A stretch of DNA of 48,817 bases from Tersicoccus solisilvae (GTDB taxonomy: Bacteria; Actinomycetota; Actinomycetes; Actinomycetales; Micrococcaceae): assembly GCF_014643255.1 (NCBI RefSeq), contig NZ_BMJI01000023.1:1-48817 (forward strand). Reading direction: 5' to 3'. The notes under the pieces are model-generated. The model was not told the origin of the DNA. It saw only the letters and a program-made list of their open reading frames with translations, and ran no database searches. Below are positions 1 through 9,133 of the stretch, one piece after another (within the stretch, counting starts at the first letter, position 1; each line of letters begins with the position of its first letter). The position numbers and the translations under genes were made by a program.

Positions 1-393
1 GGCGCCGCGCGCGAGCCGGGCGCGGATGACGGCGGGGGCCTGGTCGGGTCGGCGGGTGGCGGCGGCGTCGGCGCGCTCGCGCCGGGCGAAGGCGTCCTCG
101 AGCCGGTCGAGCTCCGCGTCGACCTCCTGGGCGTCGTACCCGCCGCGGACGAGGGCGAATACCGCGTCGCGTACGTGGCCGCTGCCGATCGGCGCGTCCG
201 CGGCATCGTCGTCCCACGCCTGCCGCACGCGGGCCAGCAAGGCGTCGACCTGGGCGGGGTGGTAGCCGCGGCGACGGTGGGGCACCCGGGTGAACGCGTG
301 CGCCGCGCCCGTCGTGTCCGGATCTGTCGACCGCGGGACGCCCGGCGCGTCCGCCGTCGTCGCGGCGGGGCCGGACTCCCCCGTGACGCTCAT
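1..393 (-). CDS. DivIVA-domain protein (partial, runs off left edge)
   Basis: The reading frame is open for 131 codons from an ATG at 393 to base 1 and is cut by the window edge, so the C-terminus is missing. An AAAGGA ribosome-binding site lies about 10 nt upstream of the ATG. After a ~35-residue Ala/Thr/Pro-rich lead there are two copies of the short motif typical of actinobacterial DivIVA-like proteins: GYHPAQVDALLARV near residues 43-56 and GGYDAQEVDAELDRLEDAF near 84-102. Such proteins bind curved membrane or act as scaffolds in polar growth and division, but this member is a small relative rather than Wag31 itself. It lies downstream of cdsA in the same direction, a neighbourhood common in actinomycetes. 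The function beyond domain level is inference. Confidence 0.75.
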   Translation of the reverse strand, partial: MSVTGESGPAATTADAPGVPRSTDPDTTGAAHAFTRVPHRRRGYHPAQVDALLARVRQAWDDDAADAPIGSGHVRDAVFALVRGGYDAQEVDAELDRLEDAFARRERADAAATRRPDQAPAVIRARLARGA

Positions 394-476
394 CGGCCGT
401 GTCCTTTCCGAGCCCGGGCGGGTGGCCCGGGGGTGGCCCCACGTCGTGTCCGGTCCGGCGGATCAGCGCCGGGGAG

Positions 477-1457
477 TCACAACTGCGGCATCAGCAGTTC
501 GAACATCAAGAATGCCACCGGCGAGGCGAGAACGATGGAATCGAGCCGGTCCATGACTCCACCGTGTCCCGGCAGGATGGTGCCCATGTCCTTGATCCCG
601 ACCTCGCGCTTGACCATGGATTCTGCCAGATCGCCGAGCGTCGCGGCTCCGACCGTGGCGACGGCCATGATGGGGCCGACCCACCACGGCTGACCGAGCA
701 GCAGGGTCGCGCAGAGCAACCCGATCACGGCCGCCCCGACGATCGACCCGCCGAATCCCTCCCAGGTCTTCTTCGGACTGACCCGGGGGGCCATCGCGTG
801 ACGGCCGAACAGCACCCCGACGATGTAGCCGAAGGTGTCGTTCGCGACCACCAGCAGCAGCATGGTGATCAGCTTCAGCGGTCCGGCGTCGGTGCGCAGC
901 AGCAGCAGGGCGAAGCTGACCATCAGCGGGATCCACGTGAGGGCGAGCACGCCTGCCCGGGCCGCGGCCGGCGCTCCGGGCCGCGGATCGAGCGCACGCC
1001 ACAGCACCGCGAGCAGGCACGCGCCGACGTAGGCCAGGGTGAGCATCTCGGGGCCGCCCAGGTAGGCGGCGAAGGGCAGCGCGGCGGCACCGATGGCGAC
1101 CGGGACCCGCGGCAGGAGCACCTGCCGGAACGCCATCGCCCGGGCGAACTCGATGACGCCGACGACGGTGAAGGCCCCGACGATGCCGGTGAACAGCAGG
1201 GGCGAGAACAACAGCCCGACGATGAGCACACCGAGCAGGGCCAGCCCCACGGCGATCGCCGCCGGGAGATTGCGGCCGGCCCGGGACGGCGTCTTGCGGG
1301 CCGTCCGGTTGGCGCGGCCGTGCGCCGGGGGGAGCAGGCTGAAGCGGCGGATCCCCCGGCCGGGTGTGGCCGTCGTCGCGGCGGCCGGGACCGGCGACCC
1401 GGGCGCGGGACCGGCCGGGTGCGACCCCGGCCCGTCCGGCGTCGGGAGGTCGCTCAT
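477..1457 (-). CDS. cdsA: Phosphatidate cytidylyltransferase
   Basis: 326 residues. CdsA converts CTP and phosphatidic acid to CDP-diacylglycerol, the precursor of phosphatidylglycerol, cardiolipin and phosphatidylinositol, in the cytoplasmic membrane. The first ~60 residues are Pro/Ala/Arg-rich and likely cytosolic. They are followed by a series of hydrophobic helices. The C-terminal part carries the family signature: an S-x-x-K-R pair, a KDMG, then PGHGG followed by MDRLDS, holding the metal-binding aspartates. The ATG at 1457 begins directly after the frr stop codon (TGA then ATG with no gap), so it is probably translationally coupled and cotranscribed with frr. It is the longest gene of the pyrH-frr-cdsA order that is conserved in many bacteria. 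Confidence 0.95.
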   Translation of the reverse strand: MSDLPTPDGPGSHPAGPAPGSPVPAAATTATPGRGIRRFSLLPPAHGRANRTARKTPSRAGRNLPAAIAVGLALLGVLIVGLLFSPLLFTGIVGAFTVVGVIEFARAMAFRQVLLPRVPVAIGAAALPFAAYLGGPEMLTLAYVGACLLAVLWRALDPRPGAPAAARAGVLALTWIPLMVSFALLLLRTDAGPLKLITMLLLVVANDTFGYIVGVLFGRHAMAPRVSPKKTWEGFGGSIVGAAVIGLLCATLLLGQPWWVGPIMAVATVGAATLGDLAESMVKREVGIKDMGTILPGHGGVMDRLDSIVLASPVAFLMFELLMPQL

Positions 1458-2015
1458 TCAGACGTCCAGCAACTCGGTCTCTTTGCGCTTGAGCAGCTCG
1501 TCGATCGAGTCCGTGTGCCGCTTCGTGGCCGCGTCGAGTTCCTTCTCGGCACGAGACCCCTCGTCCTCCCCCACCTCGCCGTCCTTGACCAGCTTGTCCA
1601 GGTCGTCCTTGGCCTTGCGGCGGATGTTGCGGACGGACACCTTGGCCTCCTCGGCCTTGGTGCGGACCAACTTGATGTAGTCCCGGCGGCGTTCCTCCGT
1701 CAGCTCGGGCATCACGATGCGGATCACGTTGCCGTCGTTGGCCGGATTCGCGCCGAGGTCGGAGGCGCGCAGCGCCTTCTCGATGTCGTTGAGGGACCCC
1801 TTGTCGTAGGGGGTGATCAGCAGGGTGCGCGCCTCGGGGTTCTGGAACGACGCGAGCTGCTGCAGCGGGGTGGGAGCCCCGTAGTAGTCGACCGTCAGCT
1901 TCGCGAACAGCGAGGGATTCGCGCGGCCGGTGCGGACGGAGGCGAAGTCCTCCTTGGCCACCTCGACGGCCTTGTCCATCTTGTCCTCGGCCTCGAGCAA
2001 AGTGTCGTCGATCAC
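1458..2015 (-). CDS. frr: Ribosome recycling factor
   Basis: 185 residues, the usual length for RRF. Together with EF-G it splits the post-termination ribosome. The GTG start at 2015 is preceded at a good distance by GAGGAGA. The protein shows the expected two-domain composition: a helical domain beginning [19 protein letters not shown], the RTGRANPSL segment (the conserved region around the first hinge), and a long charged C-terminal helical region with [18 protein letters not shown] hexamer at 2058-2063 on the minus strand could be a -10 box in the 99-nt gap after pyrH, so frr-cdsA may have its own promoter. I saw no clear -35 box. Confidence 0.96.
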   Translation of the reverse strand: MIDDTLLEAEDKMDKAVEVAKEDFASVRTGRANPSLFAKLTVDYYGAPTPLQQLASFQNPEARTLLITPYDKGSLNDIEKALRASDLGANPANDGNVIRIVMPELTEERRRDYIKLVRTKAEEAKVSVRNIRRKAKDDLDKLVKDGEVGEDEGSRAEKELDAATKRHTDSIDELLKRKETELLDV

Positions 2016-2114
2016 GCGCGTCTCCTCAGCGTCGTCGTTCTCATCGTCTCGTTCGTCATCCTATCCAGCGCGGGGCACCGGCCGGCGCCGGGTGCGCCGC
2101 GCGGCTGTCCCACC

Positions 2115-2858
2115 TCAGGCCGTGATGATGGTGCCGATCTCCTCGCCGAGGATCGCGCGAGAGACGTTGCCGGCGCCTTCCATCCCGAAGACGAGCATCG
2201 GCATGCCGTTGTCCTTGCACAGGCTGAACGCGGTCTGGTCCATCACCCGGATGTCCCGTCGCAGCGCCTCGTCGTAGGTCAGCCGGTCCAGCTTCACCGC
2301 GGTCGGGTCCTTCCGGGGGTCGGCGGTGTAGACGCCGTCGACCCCGTTCTTGGCGGCGAGCACGACGTCGGCGTGCACCTCGAGCGCGCGCTGGACGGCG
2401 ACGGTGTCGGTGGAGAAGTACGGCAGGCCGGCGCCTGCGCCGAAGATGACCACCCGGTCCTTCTCCAGGTGACGGATGGCCCGCCGCGGGATGTACGCCT
2501 CGGCGACCTGGCCCATGGTGATCGCGGACTGCACGCGCGTCTCGACGCCGGCCTGCTCGAGGAAGTCCTGCAGGGCCAGACAGTTCATCACGGTGCCGAG
2601 CATGCCCATGTAGTCCGCGCGGGAGCGGTCCATGCCCTCCTGGGAGAGCTCGGCACCGCGGAAGAAGTTGCCGCCGCCGACGACGATGGCCACCTCCACC
2701 TTGCCGGCGGTCTCGGCGATCTGCTGGGCGACACCGCGAACGGTGGCCGGGTCGACACCGATCCGTCCCCCGCCGAACACCTCGCCGGAGAGCTTGAGCA
2801 GCACCCGCCGGCGGCGGCCGTCGGGCTCGTGGTCGTGGTCAGCGTTGCGAGTCTGCAT
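2115..2858 (-). CDS. pyrH: UMP kinase
   Basis: 247 residues. This amino-acid-kinase-fold enzyme phosphorylates UMP to UDP with ATP in pyrimidine nucleotide synthesis. Visible motifs are the N-terminal phosphate loop [10 protein letters not shown], the nucleotide-binding [11 protein letters not shown], the [16 protein letters not shown] segment, and the [11 protein letters not shown] region typical of actinobacterial members. The first ~15 residues (many His/Asp/Arg) are a short variable extension; the start at 2858 is the only ATG upstream of the conserved core. The gene follows two tandem hairpins that separate it from tsf, and precedes frr in the same direction. Confidence 0.96.
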   Translation of the reverse strand: MQTRNADHDHEPDGRRRRVLLKLSGEVFGGGRIGVDPATVRGVAQQIAETAGKVEVAIVVGGGNFFRGAELSQEGMDRSRADYMGMLGTVMNCLALQDFLEQAGVETRVQSAITMGQVAEAYIPRRAIRHLEKDRVVIFGAGAGLPYFSTDTVAVQRALEVHADVVLAAKNGVDGVYTADPRKDPTAVKLDRLTYDEALRRDIRVMDQTAFSLCKDNGMPMLVFGMEGAGNVSRAILGEEIGTIITA

Positions 2859-2892
2859 GGGCGCCTGCCTTCCGGGTTCACGGTGGACGCGA

Positions 2893-2936
2893 CGACGGGG
2901 GTGGTCACCCGGGCATCCAGGTGACCACCCCCGTCG
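2893..2936. terminator. GC-rich hairpin between tsf and pyrH (first of two)
   Basis: A perfect 17-bp inverted repeat: the left arm 2893-2909 reads CGACGGGGGTGGTCACC and the right arm 2920-2936 is its exact reverse complement, with a 10-nt loop. It sits between the tsf stop and the pyrH start. There is no U-tract, as usual in actinomycetes, where such hairpins often act as terminators. Confidence 0.65.
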
Positions 2937-2944
2937 ACGCGTGG

Positions 2945-2974
2945 CCCGGTCCGCCGCCTCAGCGGCGGACCGGG
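2945..2974. terminator. GC-rich hairpin between tsf and pyrH (second of two)
   Basis: A perfect 13-bp stem: CCCGGTCCGCCGC at 2945-2957 pairs with 2962-2974 across a CTCA tetraloop. It lies nearest the tsf stop codon and, with the neighbouring 17-bp stem, makes a tandem terminator for the rpsB-tsf transcript. Confidence 0.65.
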
Positions 2975-3001
2975 TACTGCTGCTGGTGGGAGGCCGAGCG
3001 C

Positions 3002-3838
<837 letters not shown>

Positions 3839-3891
3839 GACATCTCCTCTGGTTGATCGGTGCGGGCCGCTCGGGTGGCGGCCCCAGTCGT

Positions 3892-3928
3892 GACTGCGGA
3901 CCGCCCCGATGAAGTGCGGTCCGCAGTC
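3892..3928. terminator. Hairpin in the rpsB-tsf gap
   Basis: GACTGCGGACCGC at 3892-3904 pairs perfectly with 3916-3928 (13 bp, 11-nt loop). Being between two cotranscribed genes it may be a partial terminator or processing site that sets the S2 to EF-Ts ratio; this role is inference. Confidence 0.5.
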
Positions 3929-3960
3929 TGGCGGCAGTGCCGCCGGTGGATCGATGAGCA

Positions 3961-3982
3961 ACCGCGGGCGTCAGCCCGCGGT
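3961..3982. terminator. Short hairpin directly after rpsB stop
   Basis: ACCGCGGGC at 3961-3969 pairs perfectly with 3974-3982 (9 bp, 4-nt loop). It starts 2 nt after the rpsB stop codon, where an RNA stem could end or stabilise the rpsB message. Confidence 0.4.
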
Positions 3983-3984
3983 CA

Positions 3985-4929
3985 TCACTCGGCCGGGGTC
4001 TCGGTCGCCTCGGGGGCGGCCTCGGTGGACGCGGCCGGAGCCTCGGTGGCCTCGGTCTCGGTGTCGGCCGCGGCGGCGTCGGCCGGCTCGGTCACCGTGT
4101 TCTCGGCGACCTCGACGTCCGCGGCCGCCTCGGAGGTGGTCTCCGACTGCTGGGCCTGGGCACCCTCGAGCAGCTCGCGCTCCCATTCGGCCATGGGCTC
4201 CTCGGCGCCGGTGGCACCGTCCCGCCCGGCCGCGCGGTTGTTCTTCTGGATCAGGCCGTCGGCGACGGCGTCGGCCACCACGCGGGTCAGCAGGTTGACG
4301 GAGCGGATCGCGTCGTCGTTGCCCGGGATCGGGAAGTCGACCTCGTCGGGGTCGCAGTTGGTGTCGAGGATCGCGACGACCGGGATACCCAGCTTCTTGG
4401 CCTCGTCGACCGCCAGGTGCTCCTTCTTGGTGTCGACGATCCAGATCGCGGACGGGGTCTTCGCCAGGTTGCGGATACCGCCGAGGGTCTTCTCGAGCTT
4501 CTCGTGCTCGCGCTGCAGGAGCAGGAGTTCCTTCTTGGTGCGGCCCGAGGCGGCGACGTCGTCGAAGTCGATCTCCTCGAGCTCCTTGAGGCGGGAGATC
4601 CGCTTGGAGACGGTCTGGAAGTTGGTCAGCATGCCGCCCAGCCAGCGCTGGTTGACGTAGGGCTGGCCCACGCGGGTCGCCTGCTCCGAGATGGCCTCCT
4701 GGGCCTGCTTCTTGGTACCCACGAAGAGGATCGTGCCGCCGTGCGCGACGGTCTCCTTGACGAACTCGTAGGCGCGGTCGATGTAGGACAGCGACTGCTG
4801 CAGGTCGATGATGTAGATGCCGTTGCGCTCGGTGAAGATGAAACGCTTCATCTTCGGGTTCCAGCGACGGGTCTGGTGACCGAAGTGAACGCCGCTGTCC
4901 AGCAGCTGGCGCATGGTGACGACGGGCAT
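3985..4929 (-). CDS. rpsB: 30S ribosomal protein S2
   Basis: 314 residues. S2 binds the head-body junction of the small subunit. The start [19 protein letters not shown] is typical, and the internal conserved segments ([69 protein letters not shown]) are intact. The last ~75 residues form an Ala/Glu/Thr-rich low-complexity tail, which is common in actinobacterial S2 and makes it longer than the ~240-260 residue core. The gene heads the rpsB-tsf unit. Confidence 0.97.
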   Translation of the reverse strand: MPVVTMRQLLDSGVHFGHQTRRWNPKMKRFIFTERNGIYIIDLQQSLSYIDRAYEFVKETVAHGGTILFVGTKKQAQEAISEQATRVGQPYVNQRWLGGMLTNFQTVSKRISRLKELEEIDFDDVAASGRTKKELLLLQREHEKLEKTLGGIRNLAKTPSAIWIVDTKKEHLAVDEAKKLGIPVVAILDTNCDPDEVDFPIPGNDDAIRSVNLLTRVVADAVADGLIQKNNRAAGRDGATGAEEPMAEWERELLEGAQAQQSETTSEAAADVEVAENTVTEPADAAAADTETEATEAPAASTEAAPEATETPAE

Positions 4930-5633
4930 GTCGACACTCCTTCCGGCAGCGGCGGCCCTCCGGCCTGTCTGCGCTGCCTGTTGACGGTTGATCGCTCCCG
5001 GACGTGCGTCCGGGCCGCCCGGCGGGCGGTCGCTCCTGGTGCCCGGGACGGTGGATCACCGTGGACCTCCCGACCGGACTCTCATCCGGACCGTGGGGAG
5101 GAACCGTCGGTCAGGGCCACCGGGAACCGGCGACCGTCGACGTCTGCGCGCGGACACGCGTAGTCAGCCGAGGACACTCGGCTGCTGGCACCAGTCTACC
5201 GCAGCCGCTGAGCGCTCGCGTCCGCGGCGGCGGCCGGTGGGCCGGGTGCCGGCCATGGGTCGGATGGGATCCACGCGGGTCCGGCGTGTGCCCGAGCCCC
5301 GTCCCACGACACACCGGGAATGACCGGGCCATGGCGCTGTTTCCCCCACGGCGTCTTCTCCCTCCCCAGTCCGAATGCGATCACCCGTTGTCCCCATCGC
5401 ACCACCGCGGACCTCCGGGGCGCGCCGTCGTCGGGCAGGGTCGGCCCATGAGAACCGACATGGGACCGCGGCAGTGCGCGATCGGCCGGCTGCACCTCGA
5501 TGGTCCCCGGCCGATCGCCGAGAACGGGTCCCGGGAATGCGGCACGAACGATGCCGACACGAGCGGGTCCGGGTCGACCGCCGCGGACGGAGCCACCCCC
5601 GCCGCCCGGCGCAGCGACCGGGCCGCCATCGGA
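4930..5633. promoter_or_regulatory. Divergent control region between rpsB and the M23 gene
   Basis: About 700 nt without a convincing gene. On the minus strand a TAGACT hexamer (5193-5198) is a good -10 candidate for rpsB, which would give a leader of roughly 250 nt. That leader would contain two stems: CAGCCGA/TCGGCTG (5165-5184, 6-nt loop) right at the predicted transcript start, and CCCGGAC/GTCCGGG (4997-5014, 4-nt loop) near the gene. A structured leader would suit autoregulation of S2, but this is inference. The part from ~5330 to 5633 is open in frame with the M23 gene and could be a longer N-terminus of it. Confidence 0.4.
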
Positions 5634-6194
5634 GTGACGCGGCATCGTGCCCCGGTGAGCGTCGTGCTGCTCGCGGGCCTGCTGGGTCTGTCCCCCGCCG
5701 CCGTACCGGCCGACGCCGCGGCGACGACGGCGACGTCGGTGGCGGCCATGCCGACCCCCGCACCCCGCGGCTGGCAGTGGCCGCTGCGTCCCCGACCACT
5801 GCTCGTGCGGCCGTTCGACGCGCCGGAACAGCGGTGGTCGGCGGGTCACCGTGGCGTCGATCTCGCCGGCGCGCCGGGTGCACCCGTGCACTCCCCCGCG
5901 GCGGGCACCGTGGTGTTCGTCGGCGTCGTGGTCGATCGCCCGGTGCTGACCATCGCCCACGCCGACGGTCTGCGCACCAGCGTCGAACCGGTGACCGCGG
6001 CGGTCGAGCGGGGCGATCGCGTGGCGGCCGGCCAGGTCGTCGGCCACCTGATCGCCGGCCCCTCCCACTGCTCGCCCGCCACCTGCCTGCACTGGGGCGT
6101 CCGGCTCGGGGAGGACTACGTCGACCCGCTCAGCCTGATCCTCGACCGGAGACCGTCGGTCCTGCTGCCCCTCTCCCCGGGGCGTGGTCGGTGA
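5634..6194 (+). CDS. Secreted M23 (LytM-type) peptidase family protein
   Basis: 186 residues from the GTG at 5634. I chose it because a signal peptide follows immediately (TRHRAPVSVVLLAGLLGLSP, then an Ala-rich cleavage region). Upstream in-frame ATGs (for example 5449) would put ~60 atypical residues in front of it. The mature part is one LytM/M23 beta domain: HRGVDLAG supplies the HxxxD zinc ligands, followed by the VHSPAAGTVVFVG core. Where active M23 enzymes have HxH, this protein has CLHWG, so the first His is Cys. It may bind peptidoglycan or need a different ligand set rather than act as a normal endopeptidase. It sits divergently next to rpsB, as related genes do in many actinomycetes. 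Start choice is uncertain. Confidence 0.8.
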   Translation: MTRHRAPVSVVLLAGLLGLSPAAVPADAAATTATSVAAMPTPAPRGWQWPLRPRPLLVRPFDAPEQRWSAGHRGVDLAGAPGAPVHSPAAGTVVFVGVVVDRPVLTIAHADGLRTSVEPVTAAVERGDRVAAGQVVGHLIAGPSHCSPATCLHWGVRLGEDYVDPLSLILDRRPSVLLPLSPGRGR

Positions 6195-6288
6195 TCGGCG
6201 GACAGCCGCCGTCGCGCGGGGGAAGGACGCGGACGAGGGGTCCGCCGCCGGCCGGACCGGGCCGGCCCGCGAGGGGTGCGACGTGGGA

Positions 6289-7476
6289 TCACACGAAGGC
6301 GGAGATGCCCGTCACGGAGCGGCCGGTGATCAGCTTGTTGATCTCCTGCGTGCCCTCGTAGGTGTAGATCGCCTCGGCGTCGGCGAAGATCTTCGCCATC
6401 TCGAAGTCGACGACGATGCCGTTGCCGCCGAGCAGGCTGCGGCCCATCGCCACCGTCTCGCGCATCCTGGCGGACGCGAACGTCTTGGCCAGTGCGGCGT
6501 GTTCCTCGGTGGCCTGGTCGTTCGCCTCGAGCTGGGCCACGCGGACCAGCAGGCCCATCGAGGCCATGGCGTTGCCGAGCATGGTGGCGAGCTGGTCCTG
6601 GACCATCTGGTTCGCGGCCAGCGGCTGGCCGAACTGGTGCCGCTCGACGACGTGCTTGCGGGCGACGTCGAACGCGGCCATCTGCTGCCCGACCGCCTGC
6701 CAGGCCACCCCGATGCGGGTGGAGCGCAGCACCTTGTTGGTGTCGCGGAAGCTGTTGCCGTGAGCCAGATGGAACTCGTCCGGCACCACCACGTTCGCGA
6801 GGGTGATGTCGGCGTTCTGCACGGTGCGCAGGGAGATCTTGTTCTCGATCTTCGTGGCGGAGTAGCCGGGACGGGAGGTGTCGACGAGGAAGGCCTTGAC
6901 CTTGTCGTCCGCCACGTCGCGGGCGTAGATGACCACCCAGTCGCTGAAGGTCGCGTTGCCGATCCAGCGCTTCTCGCCGTTGAGCACCCAGCTGTCGCCC
7001 TGCCGCTCGGCGGTGGTGCGGGTGCCGCCGGCCACGTCGGAACCGCCGAGCGGCTCGGTCAGCCCGAAGGCACCGATCTTCTTCATCGCGTAGATGTCCG
7101 GCAGCCAGGCCTGCTTCTGCTCCTCCGAGGCGAGCAGTTCGATGGAGCCGGTGAACAGGCCGTCGTGCACGCCCATGAAGGTCGCGATCGAGGTGTCGGC
7201 CCGGGTGAACTCCGCGTGGATGAACCCGGCCAGCAGCGGCGAGTAGCCGAGCCGGCGCACGGGCGAGACGATGTCCAGCTCGGCCAGCTTCGGGATCAGG
7301 TGATGCGGGAACTCGGCGGCGTTCCAGGCGTCGCGGGCGATCGGCCGCACCTCGGCGTCGAGGAACTCGCGGACCTCCTTCAGGCGAACCCGTTCCTGGG
7401 CACTGAGGAGGTCCTCGAAGTGGAGGAAGTCCCCGTCCGCGTAGGGGAGGTTGGTCGGATCGACGTCGTGGGCCAT
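6289..7476 (-). CDS. Acyl-CoA dehydrogenase, glutaryl-CoA dehydrogenase-like
   Basis: 395 residues from ATG 7476 (AAGGCAGG upstream). It is an FAD enzyme of the acyl-CoA dehydrogenase superfamily that makes an alpha,beta double bond in an acyl-CoA. N-terminal helical, central beta and C-terminal helical domains are all present. FAD/substrate motifs include GAFGLTEPLGGSDVAGG and NGEKRWIGNA. The C-terminal YEGTQEINKLITGRSVTGI holds the glutamate base in the arrangement seen in glutaryl-CoA dehydrogenases, which also decarboxylate. The exact substrate cannot be read from sequence. It is monocistronic, convergent with the M23 gene, and carries an operator-like palindrome upstream. Confidence 0.88.
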   Translation of the reverse strand: MAHDVDPTNLPYADGDFLHFEDLLSAQERVRLKEVREFLDAEVRPIARDAWNAAEFPHHLIPKLAELDIVSPVRRLGYSPLLAGFIHAEFTRADTSIATFMGVHDGLFTGSIELLASEEQKQAWLPDIYAMKKIGAFGLTEPLGGSDVAGGTRTTAERQGDSWVLNGEKRWIGNATFSDWVVIYARDVADDKVKAFLVDTSRPGYSATKIENKISLRTVQNADITLANVVVPDEFHLAHGNSFRDTNKVLRSTRIGVAWQAVGQQMAAFDVARKHVVERHQFGQPLAANQMVQDQLATMLGNAMASMGLLVRVAQLEANDQATEEHAALAKTFASARMRETVAMGRSLLGGNGIVVDFEMAKIFADAEAIYTYEGTQEINKLITGRSVTGISAFV

Positions 7477-7548
7477 CGCGTGCCTGCCTTGTTCGAGTCG
7501 GGTGTCTCGCGGTGGCCGACCGGCGTCGGCGGGCCATCGCTGCTGAAA

Positions 7549-7564
7549 GTTACTACTCAGTAAC
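7549..7564. promoter_or_regulatory. Operator-like palindrome upstream of acyl-CoA dehydrogenase
   Basis: GTTACT-ACTC-AGTAAC is a perfect 6-bp inverted repeat with a 4-nt spacer, 73 nt upstream of the dehydrogenase start. It is AT-richer than its surroundings. TTACT/AGTAA-type sites are typical of TetR regulators of fatty-acid and acyl-CoA genes in actinomycetes; no such regulator lies beside it. Confidence 0.5.
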
Positions 7565-7615
7565 AATGGCCGATTATGCCAGCTGTGTGCGGAACAGGAA
7601 AGGCCGAGGACGCGG

Positions 7616-7652
7616 CACGGCTCCGGTCGCCGAGACGGCGGCCGGAGCCGTG
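7616..7652 (-). terminator. Terminator hairpin after the CAU tRNA
   Basis: CACGGCTCCGG at 7616-7626 pairs perfectly with 7642-7652, and the inner TCGCCG/CGGCGG extends the stem with one wobble around a 3-nt loop. It begins 6 nt after the tRNA 3' end on the minus strand. Confidence 0.75.
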
Positions 7653-7657
7653 AAGGG

Positions 7658-7731
7658 TAGGGCCGGTGGGGCTTGAACCCACGACCAAAGGATTATGAGT
7701 CCTCTGCTCTGACCAGCTGAGCTACGGCCCC
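7658..7731 (-). tRNA. tRNA with CAU anticodon (Met elongator or Ile2)
   Basis: A 74-nt cloverleaf without encoded CCA. The acceptor strand is GGGGCCG with a G1-U72 wobble, the discriminator is A, the D-arm begins TAGCTCAGCTGG, and the anticodon loop is CTCATAA in a GAGGA/TCCTT stem. The T-arm is GTGGG/CCCAC around TTCAAGC. CAU is read by elongator tRNA-Met or, after lysidine modification, by tRNA-Ile2. The arm sequences (AGAGCAG...TTGGTCG...GGTTCAAG) resemble bacterial Ile2 tRNAs, so the identity is open. A TAGGAT hexamer at 7763-7768 is a plausible -10 box. Confidence 0.93.
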
Positions 7732-7812
7732 CTCGCTCCCGCGCCGGAGCCGGAGCATCCTCATCCTAGGCGCAGCCCGGCGGACGGGCGGGTTGACCGG
7801 CGGACGGTACGG

Positions 7813-9009
7813 TCAGACGGTCAGCGCGGTGTAGTCGGTGCCGCGGTAGAGCGCCTCGAAGGTGTCCAGGGTCACCCCGAGGTCGTGCTTGTTGACCATC
7901 TCGCGGCTCGTCTTGCCGAGGCTCAGCCGCTCCTGCTCCGGCAGTTCGAGGATGCGACGCAGCTTGTCGGCGAGGTCCGTGCTGTCGTTCGGCCGGAACA
8001 GGTAGCCGTTGCGGCCCTCGTCCACCAGGTGCGGCAGCGCCATCGCGTCCGCGAGCACCACGGGTTTGGACGCGCTCATCGCCTCGAGTGTGACCAGCGA
8101 CTGCAGCTCGGCCGTGCCCGGCTGGCAGAACACGGTGGCCCGCAGGTACGCGCGACGGAGCTCCTCGTCGGAGGCGAGCCCCAGGAACCGGACCCGGTCC
8201 CCCAGGCCCACCTCGGCCACCTTCGCCTCCAGCGCCGGCCGCACCTCGCCGTCGCCGACGATCTCCAGGTGGGTGTCCAGGCCGGCCGGCAGCTTCGCGA
8301 CCGCGTCGATCAGGACGTCGACGTGCTTCTCCTGCGCGAGCCGGCCGACGAAGAGCACGGTGGGGTGCGCCGGCGACTCCAGTTCCTCGCCCGCGAGCTG
8401 CTCGTACTTGGCGGCGTCGATGCCGTTGGAGACGGGCAGCACCTGGCGCAGGAACGCGTGGTCGTGCATCGCCTTCGCGGCCAGCGGCGTCGGGGTGGTG
8501 ACGACGGCAGCCTGCCCCATCACCTTGCCCATGTCCCGCCACGAGTTCTTCGCGACGATGTCCAGGAACCAGCGCGGGAACGGCAGGAACGGGTCCAGGT
8601 TCTCGGGCATGAAGTGGTTGGTGGCGATCAGCCGGATGCCCAGCTTCGCGGCCGTGTCCGCGAAGGACTTGCCGATCATGTAGTGGCACTGCACGTGCAC
8701 GACGTCGGGCCGCTCCTCCTCGAGGATGCGCCGCACCTCGCCGTTGATCTCCCACGGCAGGCAGAGCCGGTAGTACGGGTGGGTGGGGGCCTTGTGGGAC
8801 CGGAGCCGGTGCACGACGACGCCGTCCTCGATCCCGGCGTAGCTCGGGCCGGCGTCGTTGCGCGCGGCCACCGCGTGGACCTCGTGCCCGCGGGCCAGCA
8901 TGCCCTGCGCGAGCCGCTGGCAGAAACGTGCGGCTCCGTTCATGTCCGGCGGGTAGGTGTCCGCGGCGATGAGGATCTTGAGCGGTCCGTCGCTGGGCGC
9001 TGAGGTCAC
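7813..9009 (-). CDS. Glycosyltransferase family 4 (GT-B fold)
   Basis: 398 residues, GTG start at 9009 with AGGAG upstream and a TAGCGT -10 candidate at 9071-9076. The N-terminal acceptor domain begins KILIAADTYPPDMNGAARFC; the C-terminal donor domain has VLFVGRLAQEKHVDVLIDA and the E-x7-E motif as ELQSLVTLEAM, followed by SKPVVLADAMALPHLV. Such retaining enzymes transfer hexose from an NDP-sugar to lipids or glycans at the inner membrane. The closest look-alikes are the lipid mannosyl- and glucosyltransferases of actinomycetes, but donor and acceptor are not evident. It stands alone between the tRNA and a DMT permease. Confidence 0.85.
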   Translation of the reverse strand: MTSAPSDGPLKILIAADTYPPDMNGAARFCQRLAQGMLARGHEVHAVAARNDAGPSYAGIEDGVVVHRLRSHKAPTHPYYRLCLPWEINGEVRRILEEERPDVVHVQCHYMIGKSFADTAAKLGIRLIATNHFMPENLDPFLPFPRWFLDIVAKNSWRDMGKVMGQAAVVTTPTPLAAKAMHDHAFLRQVLPVSNGIDAAKYEQLAGEELESPAHPTVLFVGRLAQEKHVDVLIDAVAKLPAGLDTHLEIVGDGEVRPALEAKVAEVGLGDRVRFLGLASDEELRRAYLRATVFCQPGTAELQSLVTLEAMSASKPVVLADAMALPHLVDEGRNGYLFRPNDSTDLADKLRRILELPEQERLSLGKTSREMVNKHDLGVTLDTFEALYRGTDYTALTV

Positions 9010-9133
9010 GGGGAAGAGCTCCTGGTGGGGATCGGGGCCGCCGCGGGCGTCCGGCCCGGGGTCACCCGCGACGCTATCAGAGGGCGGGCGCGCGGCTCGG
9101 CTGACGCGCCTCCGGCGGGACCCGGACGCCGGC

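Noticed and set aside
399-2924. Very long open frame on the plus strand opposite cdsA-frr-pyrH
   Set aside because: It is antisense to three clearly conserved genes and has His/Gln/Arg-rich composition typical of shadow frames in GC-rich DNA.
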